Assembly (NCBI GenBank): GCA_045644145.1
Contig: JAZRGK010000025.1
Span: 97,045 to 161,044 of the forward strand
Direction of reading: 5' to 3'
Source: Flemingiibacterium sp045644145
Lineage (GTDB): Bacteria; Bacillota; Clostridia; Oscillospirales; CAG-272
DNA: 64,000 bases
Position 1 is the stretch's first letter, and each line of letters begins with the position of its first letter. Under the pieces are notes generated by a model. It saw nothing but the letters and a program-made list of their open reading frames with translations. It did no database searches and was not told the DNA's origin. A program made the translations under genes and the position numbers. This document shows, one piece after another, positions 16,181-24,433 of the stretch.

Positions 16181-18667
16181 TTACAGCCCCTTCTTGCTTC
16201 TTTCCATGCGCTCAACGTCGCTGCAGTTGGTCTTAGCAACGTAGCCCGGGATAGGCATAAGCTTTTCATGGATGATATCGATGATACCGTCAGCCTGGGG
16301 GAAGAACTCAGCATCAAGCTCGTAGCAAGGAGTGATCCAGTTGCGAGAGCCGAGAGCCACAGGGGGAGCATCAAGATAATCGAATGCGAACTCAGTAATG
16401 TTCGCAGCCATATCCTTCATCACGGAGTTACGCTCGCAAGCGTCACCTACGATAACGACCTTACCGGTCTTCTTAACGGACTCGATAACCTTGGTGTAAT
16501 CGAAGGGAACGATGGTGCGCGCATCAATGATCTCTGCGGAAATGCCGTACTTCTCCTCGAGAGTCTTAGCTGCATCCATAGCGCGGTAGAGAGTAGCACC
16601 GATGGTAATAATGGTAACATCCTTACCCTCGCGCTTGATATCGGGATCGCCGAGAGCGATTTCGTAACGTCCTTCCGGAACGCCGTCCTTCATGAACTGC
16701 TCGCCGATACCGTAAATTCTCTGGGACTCGTAGCAGATAACGGGGTCGGTCCCCCCGAGAGCTGCGGTCATAAGACCCTTAGCATCTGCAGGGGTATTCG
16801 GGAATATAACCTTAAGTCCGGGGATATGCGCAGTAATCGCGGTCCAGTCCTGAGAGTGCTGTGCGCCGTACTTGGAACCAACGGAAACGCGGAGCACGAT
16901 AGGCATCTTGAGAATACCTGCAGACATGGACTGCCATTTTGCCATCTGATTGAAGATCTCGTCGCCTGCACATCCGATAAAGTCAGCATACATAAGCTCA
17001 ACGATAGCACGGCCGCCGCACATTGCGTAACCTACAGCAGAACCGACGATTGCGGACTCGGAAATAGGAGAGTTGAAGAATCTGTGGTAAGGAATAGCTT
17101 CGGTCATCTTCTTGTATACGCCGAATGCTCCGCCCCAGTCACGGTTGTCTTCACCGTATGCGATAAGGGTAGGATCCTCATAGAACTTGTCAATAATCGG
17201 CTCAAACAGACCGTCGGTAAGGTTGTACATCTTCATCTTGGAAACAGGCTTACCGTCCTTATCAGTAGCGGTTCTTACCTTGCCGGCGATTTCCTTAACT
17301 CTGGGGCACTCTTCCTTGGGCATGAGAACGTCAGGCTCACGGCCGGGATCCATGCTTGCAACCTTTTCGTTGGAGAACATGATGGAAGCAATAGCATCGG
17401 GATCCTTCTGGAGATCCATACGGGGAGAAAGCTCGTCGTTGATAGCAAGCTTCATGATCTCGGTCATGCGATTGGTGATCTCCTCGTGCATGGTAGCAAA
17501 CTCGTTCTCGGTTGCGATCTTACCCTTGATGAGCTTGTTCTTAAACGCAACGATCGGATCAGCCGCCTTCCAAGCCTCGATTTCCTCAACAGTTCTGTAG
17601 GTAGAAGAGTCAGAGGGGGAGTGACCGGATACACGGTATGTAACAACGTCGAGAAGTGCGGGGCCCTTACCCTCGAGAAGGAGCTGCTTCTTTCTGGTAA
17701 CAGCGTCGATAACCGCCAGCGGATCGTAACCGTTTACGCGCTCTGCATGCATCTGCTGAGGATTGAAGCCTGCACCAAGGCGTGCAACCATATCAAAGCC
17801 CATGGTTTCGCCGCGGGTCTGACCGCCCATACCGTAGTGGTTGTTGAATACGTTGAAGAGGATCGGCATACCGTCTGCACTGTACTTGCCGTCCATGCCC
17901 CAGAGCTTGGTGATCTGGTCCATGGAAGCGAAGTTGAGAGCCTCGAGAACGGGGCCGCGGCCGGTTGCGCCATCGCCGCAGTTGGAGATAACGATACCGG
18001 GCTTATGGTTGGATCTCTTATAAAGTGCCGCACCAAGAGCGAGAGGGGCAGATGCACCTACGATCGCATTGTTGGGCATAAGTCCGAAAGGAATGAAGAA
18101 TGCGTGCATGGAGCCGCCAAGACCACGGTTGAAACCGGTCTGACGTGCGAATACTTCTGCAAGCGCACCGTAGAGAAGGAAGTTGATAGCAAGCTCCTTG
18201 ATGTTGCCGCCAGCGTTCATGTGCTTCTCAACTACGTTAAGAACAATACCGCCGAGGAATTCCTTCATAATATCGTAAAGCTCGGTATCATCAAGCTTCT
18301 GGATGGAAGAAAGACCCTTAGCGAGAATCTCGCCGTGGCTTCTGTGAGAGCCGAAGGAGAAGTCGTTGATGTCGAGGCAGTAAGCTTCACCTACTGCGGA
18401 TGCTTCCTGACCGATGGAAAGGTGAGCAGGGCCGGGGTTATTGTACTGAACGCCGTTGTACTCGCTCTTTACCTTAACCTCGTTAAGCATGGTTTCAAAC
18501 TCGCGTATGATAGCCATATCGCGGTAGATTCTCATGAAATCTTCCTTGGTATAGATCTTCTTCTCTTCGGCAAGTGTCTTATTGTACTGACATACCGGAA
18601 TATCCTCGAAATGAATATAACCCGGTTCAAATGCTTTCGCGGGATCTACATATTGACTCTTAGGCAT
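16181..18667 (-). CDS. 2-oxo acid dehydrogenase E1, fused alpha and beta subunits
   Basis: Thiamine-diphosphate enzyme that decarboxylates a 2-oxo acid, most likely pyruvate, and transfers the acyl group to lipoyl-E2. The 828 residues join an alpha part (about 1-430, with the cofactor motif NCGDGATGRGPVLEALNFAS and NNHYGMGGQTRGE) to a beta part (about 480-828, from IAYGEDNRDWGGAFGVYKKM, with the SKYGAQHSQDW region). In most bacteria these are two genes. It lies downstream of E2 and E3; RBS AAGGAG precedes the ATG by 9 bases. The substrate (pyruvate, acetoin or branched-chain acid) is not certain from sequence alone. Confidence 0.9.
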   Translation of the reverse strand: MPKSQYVDPAKAFEPGYIHFEDIPVCQYNKTLAEEKKIYTKEDFMRIYRDMAIIREFETMLNEVKVKSEYNGVQYNNPGPAHLSIGQEASAVGEAYCLDINDFSFGSHRSHGEILAKGLSSIQKLDDTELYDIMKEFLGGIVLNVVEKHMNAGGNIKELAINFLLYGALAEVFARQTGFNRGLGGSMHAFFIPFGLMPNNAIVGASAPLALGAALYKRSNHKPGIVISNCGDGATGRGPVLEALNFASMDQITKLWGMDGKYSADGMPILFNVFNNHYGMGGQTRGETMGFDMVARLGAGFNPQQMHAERVNGYDPLAVIDAVTRKKQLLLEGKGPALLDVVTYRVSGHSPSDSSTYRTVEEIEAWKAADPIVAFKNKLIKGKIATENEFATMHEEITNRMTEIMKLAINDELSPRMDLQKDPDAIASIMFSNEKVASMDPGREPDVLMPKEECPRVKEIAGKVRTATDKDGKPVSKMKMYNLTDGLFEPIIDKFYEDPTLIAYGEDNRDWGGAFGVYKKMTEAIPYHRFFNSPISESAIVGSAVGYAMCGGRAIVELMYADFIGCAGDEIFNQMAKWQSMSAGILKMPIVLRVSVGSKYGAQHSQDWTAITAHIPGLKVIFPNTPADAKGLMTAALGGTDPVICYESQRIYGIGEQFMKDGVPEGRYEIALGDPDIKREGKDVTIITIGATLYRAMDAAKTLEEKYGISAEIIDARTIVPFDYTKVIESVKKTGKVVIVGDACERNSVMKDMAANITEFAFDYLDAPPVALGSRNWITPCYELDAEFFPQADGIIDIIHEKLMPIPGYVAKTNCSDVERMERSKKGL

Positions 18668-18698
18668 GGTTTTTATCTCCTTGATTTAATTATTTTAT

Positions 18699-18862
18699 GG
18701 GATACGGTCGCTTTTTTGAAAAAAAGCTCCGCAAAAAACTTTACTCAGGGAATGTTTATGGGCTAACCGCTTCGAACAAAGCGTATTTGCCACAGAGGCA
18801 GCCGGGGCCCCTTCCCCGGCAGATTGTTTGCGTAAAAGGGTTTGTGCGCTGACGAAAGTTAG
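18699..18862 (+). repeat. Structured repeat unit, copy 3
   Basis: Single copy between lpdA and the E1 gene. It starts GGGATACGGTCGC with stem GCTTTTTT/AAAAAAGC and GCAAAAAACTTTAC, almost identical to copy 2 over about 45 bases. GCTAACCGCTTCGA and CACAGAGGC follow, and the second stem is a different but perfect GCCGGGG (18801-18807) / CCCCGGC (18814-18820). Confidence 0.65.
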
Positions 18863-18864
18863 CG

Positions 18865-20226
18865 TTAAATACCGAACATACCTTCACGGATGACTTCGCA
18901 AACGGTAGGATGAGGGAATACGAAGTTGCGTACATCCTCAACTCTCATCTGTTTTTCAACCATCATAGCCGCACCGTAGATGATCTCCGATGCGTATGTA
19001 CCGATCATGTGTACGCCAAGCACGCGTCTGTGTGCCTTGTCGATGATGATCTTAACAATACCGTCGCCGCCCTCGTTCTCAGCAACATATCTGCCGCTGT
19101 AGCGGAGAGTGAAGGACTCAACCTTTGCATCAAGTCCCTTTGCCTTAACGGTATCAGAGGTTTCACCAACGGACGCCACCTCAGGATTGGTGTAGATAAC
19201 AGCAGGGATTGCGTCGTAGTTAACGGAATCCTTCTTGCCTAACATGTCATTTACAGCCGCCTCGCCCTCACGGTAAGCAGTGTGAGCAAGCATGGACTTG
19301 CCGTTTACGTCACCGGCCGCCCAAACGCCTGCGATATTGGTCTTGCCGCACTCGTTTGTAACGATCGCGCCACGCTCGGTAAGGACGTTGATATTCTCAA
19401 GACCGATTCCGGCAGTATTTGCGCGTCTGCCCACTGCACAGAGTACGCAGTCAGCGGAAACTTCTACAGTCTTACCCTCGTATTCGCAGGTAACGGACTT
19501 TGTGCCAACTCCGGTAACCTTTGCGCCGAGCATGAACTCAACGCCCTTCTTCTTGTAATTTTTAAGAAGAATCGCCGCGATCTCGCTGTCGGTAGGACCG
19601 CCGATGTGATCCATCATTTCGATAACAGTTACTTTAGAACCGATGGAGTTGAAGTAGGAAGCCATTTCCATACCAATAACGCCGCCGCCGATAACCACAA
19701 GCTCCTTCGGAACAGTGGTCATATCAAGGATCTCACGGTTTGTCTTAACGAAACCGGAAGTAACACCCTCACGGAGTCCGGGAATCGGGGGAACAGCCGC
19801 GGAAGAACCGGTGCAGATAAGGAGTCTGCGTGCTTCGTAGGTTTCCTCGCCCGCCTTAACGGTGAAAAGGTCGCCGTTCTTACCGGTAATCTCAGCGTGA
19901 GCGTTCACAACGGTGATACCGCCGTGCTTCATCTTCATTCCGATACCGCCAACAAGCTGCTTTACAACCTTGTCCTTTCGTGCAACAACTGCCGCATGGT
20001 CAATGGAAGCATTAGGAAGCTTTACGCCGTAATCTTCGCTGTGCTTTGCATAGTCGAAAATCTTAGCGGAATAAAGAAGTGTCTTTGTGGGGATGCATCC
20101 CTCGTTGAGGCATACTCCGCCGAGAGCGCGTTCTTCGATAACGAGAGTGGAAAGTCCGCCCTCAGCGGCACGCTCAGCCGCATTGTAACCGGCGGGACCG
20201 CCGCCGAGGATTATAAGCTCGTACAT
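18865..20226 (-). CDS. lpdA: Dihydrolipoamide dehydrogenase (E3)
   Basis: FAD enzyme that reoxidises the dihydrolipoyl group of E2 using NAD. The 453-residue protein has the FAD loop LGGGPAGYNAAERAAEGG at the N-terminus, the redox-active disulfide GGVCLNEGCIPTKTLL, the NAD-binding GGGVIGMEMASYFNSIGSKV, FAD site VWAAGDVNG, and C-terminal His-Glu pair in HPTVCEVIREG. No N-terminal lipoyl domain is fused. It starts 15 bases after E2 with GAGGAGGATC in front, so it is tightly coupled to it. Confidence 0.96.
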   Translation of the reverse strand: MYELIILGGGPAGYNAAERAAEGGLSTLVIEERALGGVCLNEGCIPTKTLLYSAKIFDYAKHSEDYGVKLPNASIDHAAVVARKDKVVKQLVGGIGMKMKHGGITVVNAHAEITGKNGDLFTVKAGEETYEARRLLICTGSSAAVPPIPGLREGVTSGFVKTNREILDMTTVPKELVVIGGGVIGMEMASYFNSIGSKVTVIEMMDHIGGPTDSEIAAILLKNYKKKGVEFMLGAKVTGVGTKSVTCEYEGKTVEVSADCVLCAVGRRANTAGIGLENINVLTERGAIVTNECGKTNIAGVWAAGDVNGKSMLAHTAYREGEAAVNDMLGKKDSVNYDAIPAVIYTNPEVASVGETSDTVKAKGLDAKVESFTLRYSGRYVAENEGGDGIVKIIIDKAHRRVLGVHMIGTYASEIIYGAAMMVEKQMRVEDVRNFVFPHPTVCEVIREGMFGI

Positions 20227-20241
20227 ATGTAGATCCTCCTC

Positions 20242-21555
20242 TTATTTAGCGAGTAAGAGCGAGAAATGCTCGAGGTTTGCGCAAAGCTCCTTAAGGAAGC
20301 GAGCCGCGGGAGCACCGTCAAGTGCACGGTGGTCGAAGGTAAGGGACAGACCCATTGCAGGATATGTACTTCCGTCTGCCTTTACGCGCTGTGTAATAGC
20401 GCACACGCCAAGGATCGCAACCTGGGGGGGATTGATAACGGGAGTGAAGCTTTCAACGCCGAGAGAGCCGAGATTGGTAACGGTGAAAGTGCCGCCGGAA
20501 AGCTTGTCGGGGGAGATAGCACCGCCCTGAGTTTCCTTGATAAGGCTCTTTGCGTTTGCAGAAAGCTCGGAGAGGGACATAGCCTGAGCTGCCACAAGAG
20601 TGGGAACCATAAGTCCGCGCTCGGTGTCAACCGCGATTCCGAGATTAACATCGTCGAATACACGATATACATCGTCAAGCCAGTGTGCGTTGAGGTCTTT
20701 GTGATTCTTAAGAGTCTTAGCAACTGCGTAGAGAACGATATCGTTGATGGTGATGTTGCCCATACCCATATCTTCACCGTTTGCCTTAAGATTCTTTCTG
20801 AACGCCATAACCTCGGTAGCATCGAAGGATGCGTTGAGGGTAAGCTGTGCCATGTTGGACAGGGACGCATGCATGGACTTCGCGATAACCTTGCGGATGT
20901 TGCTGATCTTAACATCTGTGTATCCGCCGGTCGCCTTAGCTGCAGGAGCTGCGGCAGGTGCTTCGGGAGCATCCTCAACAACTACGCGCTCACCTGCGAG
21001 GAAGCGCTCAACAGCCTCGATAGTGGTGGTCTTTCCTGCATCGAGAAGTGCGTTTACGTCGCGCTCAACGATTCTGCCCATAGGGCCGGTAGCGGCAACC
21101 TTGGAGAGGTCTGCGCCTGCTGTGAGAGCAAGCTTCTTTGCTCTGGGAGAAATGCGGAGAATGTCACCGGATACGGGAGCCGCTGCGGTAGCCACAGGTG
21201 CTGCTGCAGGAACCTCAGCCTTGGGAGATTCCGCTGCAGGAGCAGGTGCTGCCTCAGCAACAGGTGCGGCTGCGGGAGCTTCATCCTTCTTCGGAATAAG
21301 CGCGGAGATATCCTCGCCTGCATCACCGATGATGCATACTACTTCAAGGCAGGGAACGTCGTCGCCTTCAGCGGCGAATACTTCAAGAAGTGTGCCTGCC
21401 ACTTCGGATTTTTCATCAAAGCTGGATTTGTCGGTTTCGTAGGAGAAAAGAACGTCGCCTACCGCTACCGTGTCGCCTTTTTTCTTAGCCCACTCGGTAA
21501 TGATACAGCTTTCAACGCTCTGTCCCTGACGAGGCATAATTACTGCGGTTGCCAT
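20242..21555 (-). CDS. 2-oxo acid dehydrogenase E2, dihydrolipoamide acyltransferase
   Basis: Core acyltransferase of the complex (437 residues). There is a single lipoyl domain with the modified lysine in ETDKSSFDEKSEVAG (about 41-55), then an Ala/Pro-rich linker (about 93-130) and a subunit-binding domain (ISPRAKKLALTAGADLSKV and GPMGRIVERDV). A second flexible linker leads to the catalytic domain ending in FDHRALDGAPAARFL, with the catalytic His and Asp. It is first of the E2-E3-E1 genes and starts 44 bases after the DeoR-type regulator, which may be co-transcribed. The family is clear; the acyl group is probably acetyl. Confidence 0.93.
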   Translation of the reverse strand: MATAVIMPRQGQSVESCIITEWAKKKGDTVAVGDVLFSYETDKSSFDEKSEVAGTLLEVFAAEGDDVPCLEVVCIIGDAGEDISALIPKKDEAPAAAPVAEAAPAPAAESPKAEVPAAAPVATAAAPVSGDILRISPRAKKLALTAGADLSKVAATGPMGRIVERDVNALLDAGKTTTIEAVERFLAGERVVVEDAPEAPAAAPAAKATGGYTDVKISNIRKVIAKSMHASLSNMAQLTLNASFDATEVMAFRKNLKANGEDMGMGNITINDIVLYAVAKTLKNHKDLNAHWLDDVYRVFDDVNLGIAVDTERGLMVPTLVAAQAMSLSELSANAKSLIKETQGGAISPDKLSGGTFTVTNLGSLGVESFTPVINPPQVAILGVCAITQRVKADGSTYPAMGLSLTFDHRALDGAPAARFLKELCANLEHFSLLLAK

Positions 21556-21599
21556 ATGTAAATCATCCTTTCGATTAAATTATTTATGAATAATATTTA

Positions 21600-22364
21600 T
21601 TAGGTTACAATAATTTCGACACCTGCTGCCACAGCGGCTGCTGTAATGTCTTCGGGAAGCGGCTTGTCCGCCACAATAGTATGTACCTTTTCAAGCCGGC
21701 AGAATGTAAATGGCAGTGATCGATCAAGCTTTGAGGTATCCATAAGAACCACAACCTTGCGCGCCTTTTCCACAACCATTTTCTTAAGCTCGCATTCGGG
21801 ATAGTTTCCGCTTGTGAAGCCATCCTTGAGAGAAAGACCGGAAGGAACGATAAATGCGATATCAATATTGATGTCGTCAAGAAATCTTAATGCCTGATTA
21901 CCGGAAATCGAAATATTCTCTCTGTTTACCATTCCGCCTACAAGATTTACTATAGCCTGCTTCTTTTTTATAAGCTCAAGGGCTATGTTGGGGCCTGTGG
22001 TAACGATGGTATGGCGTTCATCCGGCAAAAGCGCCGCAAGTGTCAGCACCGTTGTGCCCGAATCAAGGAACAGCGAACGTCCGGTTTCAATAAGCTCTAT
22101 AGCACGTCTTGCTATGCGTTCCTTCGCGCTCATATTCTCGGCAAGACGCTGATGGAACGAATCCTCCATGGACGTAGTGATAAATTTCATGGAGCGTGCA
22201 CCGCCGCGCACTTTGATTGCCTCTCCCTGCTGCTCAAAATATTCAATATCGCGCCTGAGTGTCATGCTCGACACCTCAGGAAATATCTCTTCGAGCTCTT
22301 TGAGAGAAATAAATGGTTTTTCGTTGAGCAGATCTTTTACGACCGCTCTGCGAGCAGCGTTCAT
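21600..22364 (-). CDS. DeoR-family transcriptional regulator
   Basis: Repressor of 254 residues with an N-terminal winged helix-turn-helix (ISLKELEEIFPEVSSMTLRRD, given in part, about 17-37) and a C-terminal sugar-phosphate sensing domain (RSLFLDSGTTVLTLAALL and LVGGMVNRENISISG). Family members usually respond to phosphorylated sugars. It is transcribed toward the E2-E3-E1 genes and lies just upstream, so it may control them as well as itself. The ATG at 22364 has AAAGGAGG 9 bases upstream. Repeated TTAACA motifs between promoter and start are operator candidates. Confidence 0.9.
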   Translation of the reverse strand: MNAARRAVVKDLLNEKPFISLKELEEIFPEVSSMTLRRDIEYFEQQGEAIKVRGGARSMKFITTSMEDSFHQRLAENMSAKERIARRAIELIETGRSLFLDSGTTVLTLAALLPDERHTIVTTGPNIALELIKKKQAIVNLVGGMVNRENISISGNQALRFLDDINIDIAFIVPSGLSLKDGFTSGNYPECELKKMVVEKARKVVVLMDTSKLDRSLPFTFCRLEKVHTIVADKPLPEDITAAAVAAGVEIIVT

Positions 22365-22410
22365 GCAAAATTGCCTCCTTTCGGCAGAAATGTGGACAAC
22401 CATGCTCAAG

Positions 22411-22462
22411 AATGTTAACTTTCACCGCATTTTAACATTTTTAAGTTAAAATTAACATTTTT
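22411..22462 (-). promoter_or_regulatory. Candidate operator repeats upstream of the DeoR-type gene
   Basis: AT-rich stretch with repeated TGTTAA/TTAACA elements (at about 22413, 22432 and 22452) and a TTAA-rich inverted arrangement (AGTTAAAATTAACA). It lies between the promoter and the ribosome binding site, where autoregulation would act. The binding itself is inference. Confidence 0.45.
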
Positions 22463-22470
22463 TCATAGAT

Positions 22471-22499
22471 ATTGTAACACACTGCAGTACATTTGTCAA
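22471..22499 (-). promoter_or_regulatory. Promoter of DeoR-type regulator and probably the dehydrogenase operon
   Basis: Minus strand TTGACA (22499-22494), 17-base spacer, TACAAT (22476-22471). Confidence 0.8.
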
Positions 22500-22585
22500 T
22501 GCATATTTCCGCCAATTTAAAGCAAATTTTGTGTCCAATTAGGCTAACCTGCCCAAAAAAACAATTTCCGCCTGTTATCACCGGC

Positions 22586-23431
22586 TTATTTTAACATTTT
22601 GGCCGCTGTAAGTGTATTTTTCAGAAGCATGGTAATAGTCATGGGACCAACACCGCCGGGAACAGGGGTAATGTAAGATGCCTTTGGCTCTACGGTTGCA
22701 AAATCCACATCGCCGGTCAGCTTTCCGTCGGCTTTTCTGTTCATACCCACGTCGATAACCACCGCACCCTCTTTCACCATATCTCCGGTGATAAAATCCG
22801 CCTTACCAATAGCGACTACCAGAATATCCGCCCGACGTGTGACCTCTGCAAGATCCTTAGTGCGTGAGTGGCAAACGGTAACAGTGCCGTTGGCATGAAG
22901 AAGGAGCATCGCCTGAGGCTTGCCTACAATATTGGAGCGTCCCACAACCACACATTCCTTGCCGGAAACGTCAATACCGCTCTTTTCAAGCAGTACCATA
23001 ACACCTGCGGGGGTACAGGGCAGAAAGTCGTAGTTGCCGATCATGATCTTGCCGACATTCAGCTCATGGAAAGCGTCAACATCCTTTTTGGGATCGATGT
23101 TTGCAATGATAATTTCATCGTTAAGGTGCTTGGGTAAGGGAAGCTGTACCAATATGCCATGAACAGCATCGTCTGCGTTAAGCTTATGCACAAGGGCAAG
23201 AAGCTCCTCCTCGGTGGTAGCTTCCGGAAGCTCATACACCTCCGAATGGAAGCCTACCTCCTCACAGCCCTTCTTTTTGTTTTTTACATATACCTTTGAA
23301 GCCGGATCCTCTCCTACTATAATAACTGCAAGTCCGGGAGTTACGCCCTGTGCCTTAAGCGCCGCACACTCTTCGGCAATCTCAGCACGTACCTCGGATG
23401 CTATCTTTTTTCCGTCAATAATGTTCGCCAT
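22586..23431 (-). CDS. folD: Bifunctional methylenetetrahydrofolate dehydrogenase/cyclohydrolase
   Basis: Interconverts 5,10-methylene-, methenyl- and 10-formyl-tetrahydrofolate (281 residues). Active-site Lys lies in VYVKNKKKGCEEVG, and the signature regions are QLPLPKHLNDEIIIANIDPKKDVDAFH (in parts) and VVGRSNIVGKPQAMLLL plus PVPGGVGPMTITMLLKNT. The ATG at 23431 follows the lgt stop by one base, with GAGGAAAAC as RBS. It is last in a four-gene operon with lgt and two M16 peptidases. Confidence 0.96.
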   Translation of the reverse strand: MANIIDGKKIASEVRAEIAEECAALKAQGVTPGLAVIIVGEDPASKVYVKNKKKGCEEVGFHSEVYELPEATTEEELLALVHKLNADDAVHGILVQLPLPKHLNDEIIIANIDPKKDVDAFHELNVGKIMIGNYDFLPCTPAGVMVLLEKSGIDVSGKECVVVGRSNIVGKPQAMLLLHANGTVTVCHSRTKDLAEVTRRADILVVAIGKADFITGDMVKEGAVVIDVGMNRKADGKLTGDVDFATVEPKASYITPVPGGVGPMTITMLLKNTLTAAKMLK

Positions 23432-23432
23432 T

Positions 23433-24431
23433 TCAGTTTTCCTCTGTTTCCTTAATATTTTCTTCAGCACCAGAAGCTTCTCCGGCACTGCTTTGTTTAC
23501 TGTAAACTTCTGTGTATTCCGCGGAATCCAGTTTGCGGCGTTTCGCTCTCGCAAAGCAGGTCGCCATAAGAATACCGCCGCCTATAACGCATATTGCCGC
23601 CACAAGCTGTGACACGCGAACCGTTTCGCCAAACATATTACTTAAAAGGTACAAGCTGTCCGTGCGAAGCCCCTCTATAAAGAAGCGCCCGAAGCCGTAC
23701 CACACGAGGTAGAAAAGAACATGCTGTCCGTCGAACTTCTTCTTTTTATAGAAGAACATTATAAGCCCAAATCCCACAAGATTCCAAAGAGATTCGTAAA
23801 GGAATGTAGGGTGATAATACTCCGCCGTGCTGTAAACCACCGTATCCATAGCGGTGCGGTCCAGCCAATGTCCCGCGGATATGCCCATCCTGCAAAAGAT
23901 ATCCGTAACTTCACCGTGAGCTTCTGCATTGAAAAAGTTTCCCCAACGACCAATGGATTGCCCAATTATAAGTCCCGGTGCAGCCGCATCAAGAAGCTTT
24001 ACTGTATTTATCTTTTTTATTTTTGAGTATATGGCTATGGTAAGCGCGCCGGCTATAACTCCGCCGTATATGGCAAGTCCGCCGTTCCAAACGGATATTA
24101 CATCCATAAAACTGCGGTATTCTCCCGGCTTTGAGAGTACATAATAAAGTCTTGCGCCCACCATGCAGAAGATTATGAGGTAAATTGCAAGATCGAACAT
24201 ATCGTCAGACTTTATCCCCTCATACTTCGCTTTCCTTTTGGCAATCAGGAATCCAACGATCATAGCCAAGGTAATAATAATTCCGTACCACATAATGGGA
24301 TGCGCACCGCCGTCAGTCCAGGGAAGCGGTATTTTAAATGCCACCGGGTCAAGGGTAAACTCTCCGATACCAATCCCAGGAAAGGATATTTTATTTGGTG
24401 CAGGTATTCTTGAAAGAAGCAAGCCCGTCAT
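23433..24431 (-). CDS. lgt: Prolipoprotein diacylglyceryl transferase
   Basis: Integral membrane enzyme that transfers diacylglycerol to the lipobox Cys of prolipoproteins. The 332-residue protein carries seven or so hydrophobic segments, the Lgt signature GQSIGRWGNFFNAEAHG (about 153-169) and HPTFLYESLWNLVGF. The last 40 residues, after the final membrane segment, are a hydrophilic, Ser/Glu-rich tail. RBS GGAGG lies 8 bases before the ATG; the stop of the preceding M16 gene is 2 bases away. Confidence 0.95.
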   Translation of the reverse strand: MTGLLLSRIPAPNKISFPGIGIGEFTLDPVAFKIPLPWTDGGAHPIMWYGIIITLAMIVGFLIAKRKAKYEGIKSDDMFDLAIYLIIFCMVGARLYYVLSKPGEYRSFMDVISVWNGGLAIYGGVIAGALTIAIYSKIKKINTVKLLDAAAPGLIIGQSIGRWGNFFNAEAHGEVTDIFCRMGISAGHWLDRTAMDTVVYSTAEYYHPTFLYESLWNLVGFGLIMFFYKKKKFDGQHVLFYLVWYGFGRFFIEGLRTDSLYLLSNMFGETVRVSQLVAAICVIGGGILMATCFARAKRRKLDSAEYTEVYSKQSSAGEASGAEENIKETEEN

Positions 24432-24433
24432 AA

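Noticed and set aside
16268..18766. Very long (832-codon) plus-strand open frame opposite the E1 gene
   Set aside because: It is the antisense shadow of a strongly conserved E1 gene; its translation has no recognisable domain and a Cys/His/Val-rich composition typical of reverse-complement frames.
20266..21561. 431-codon plus-strand open frame opposite E2
   Set aside because: Antisense shadow; the Cys/Arg/Ser-rich translation reflects the Ala/Pro/Glu linker codons of E2 on the other strand.
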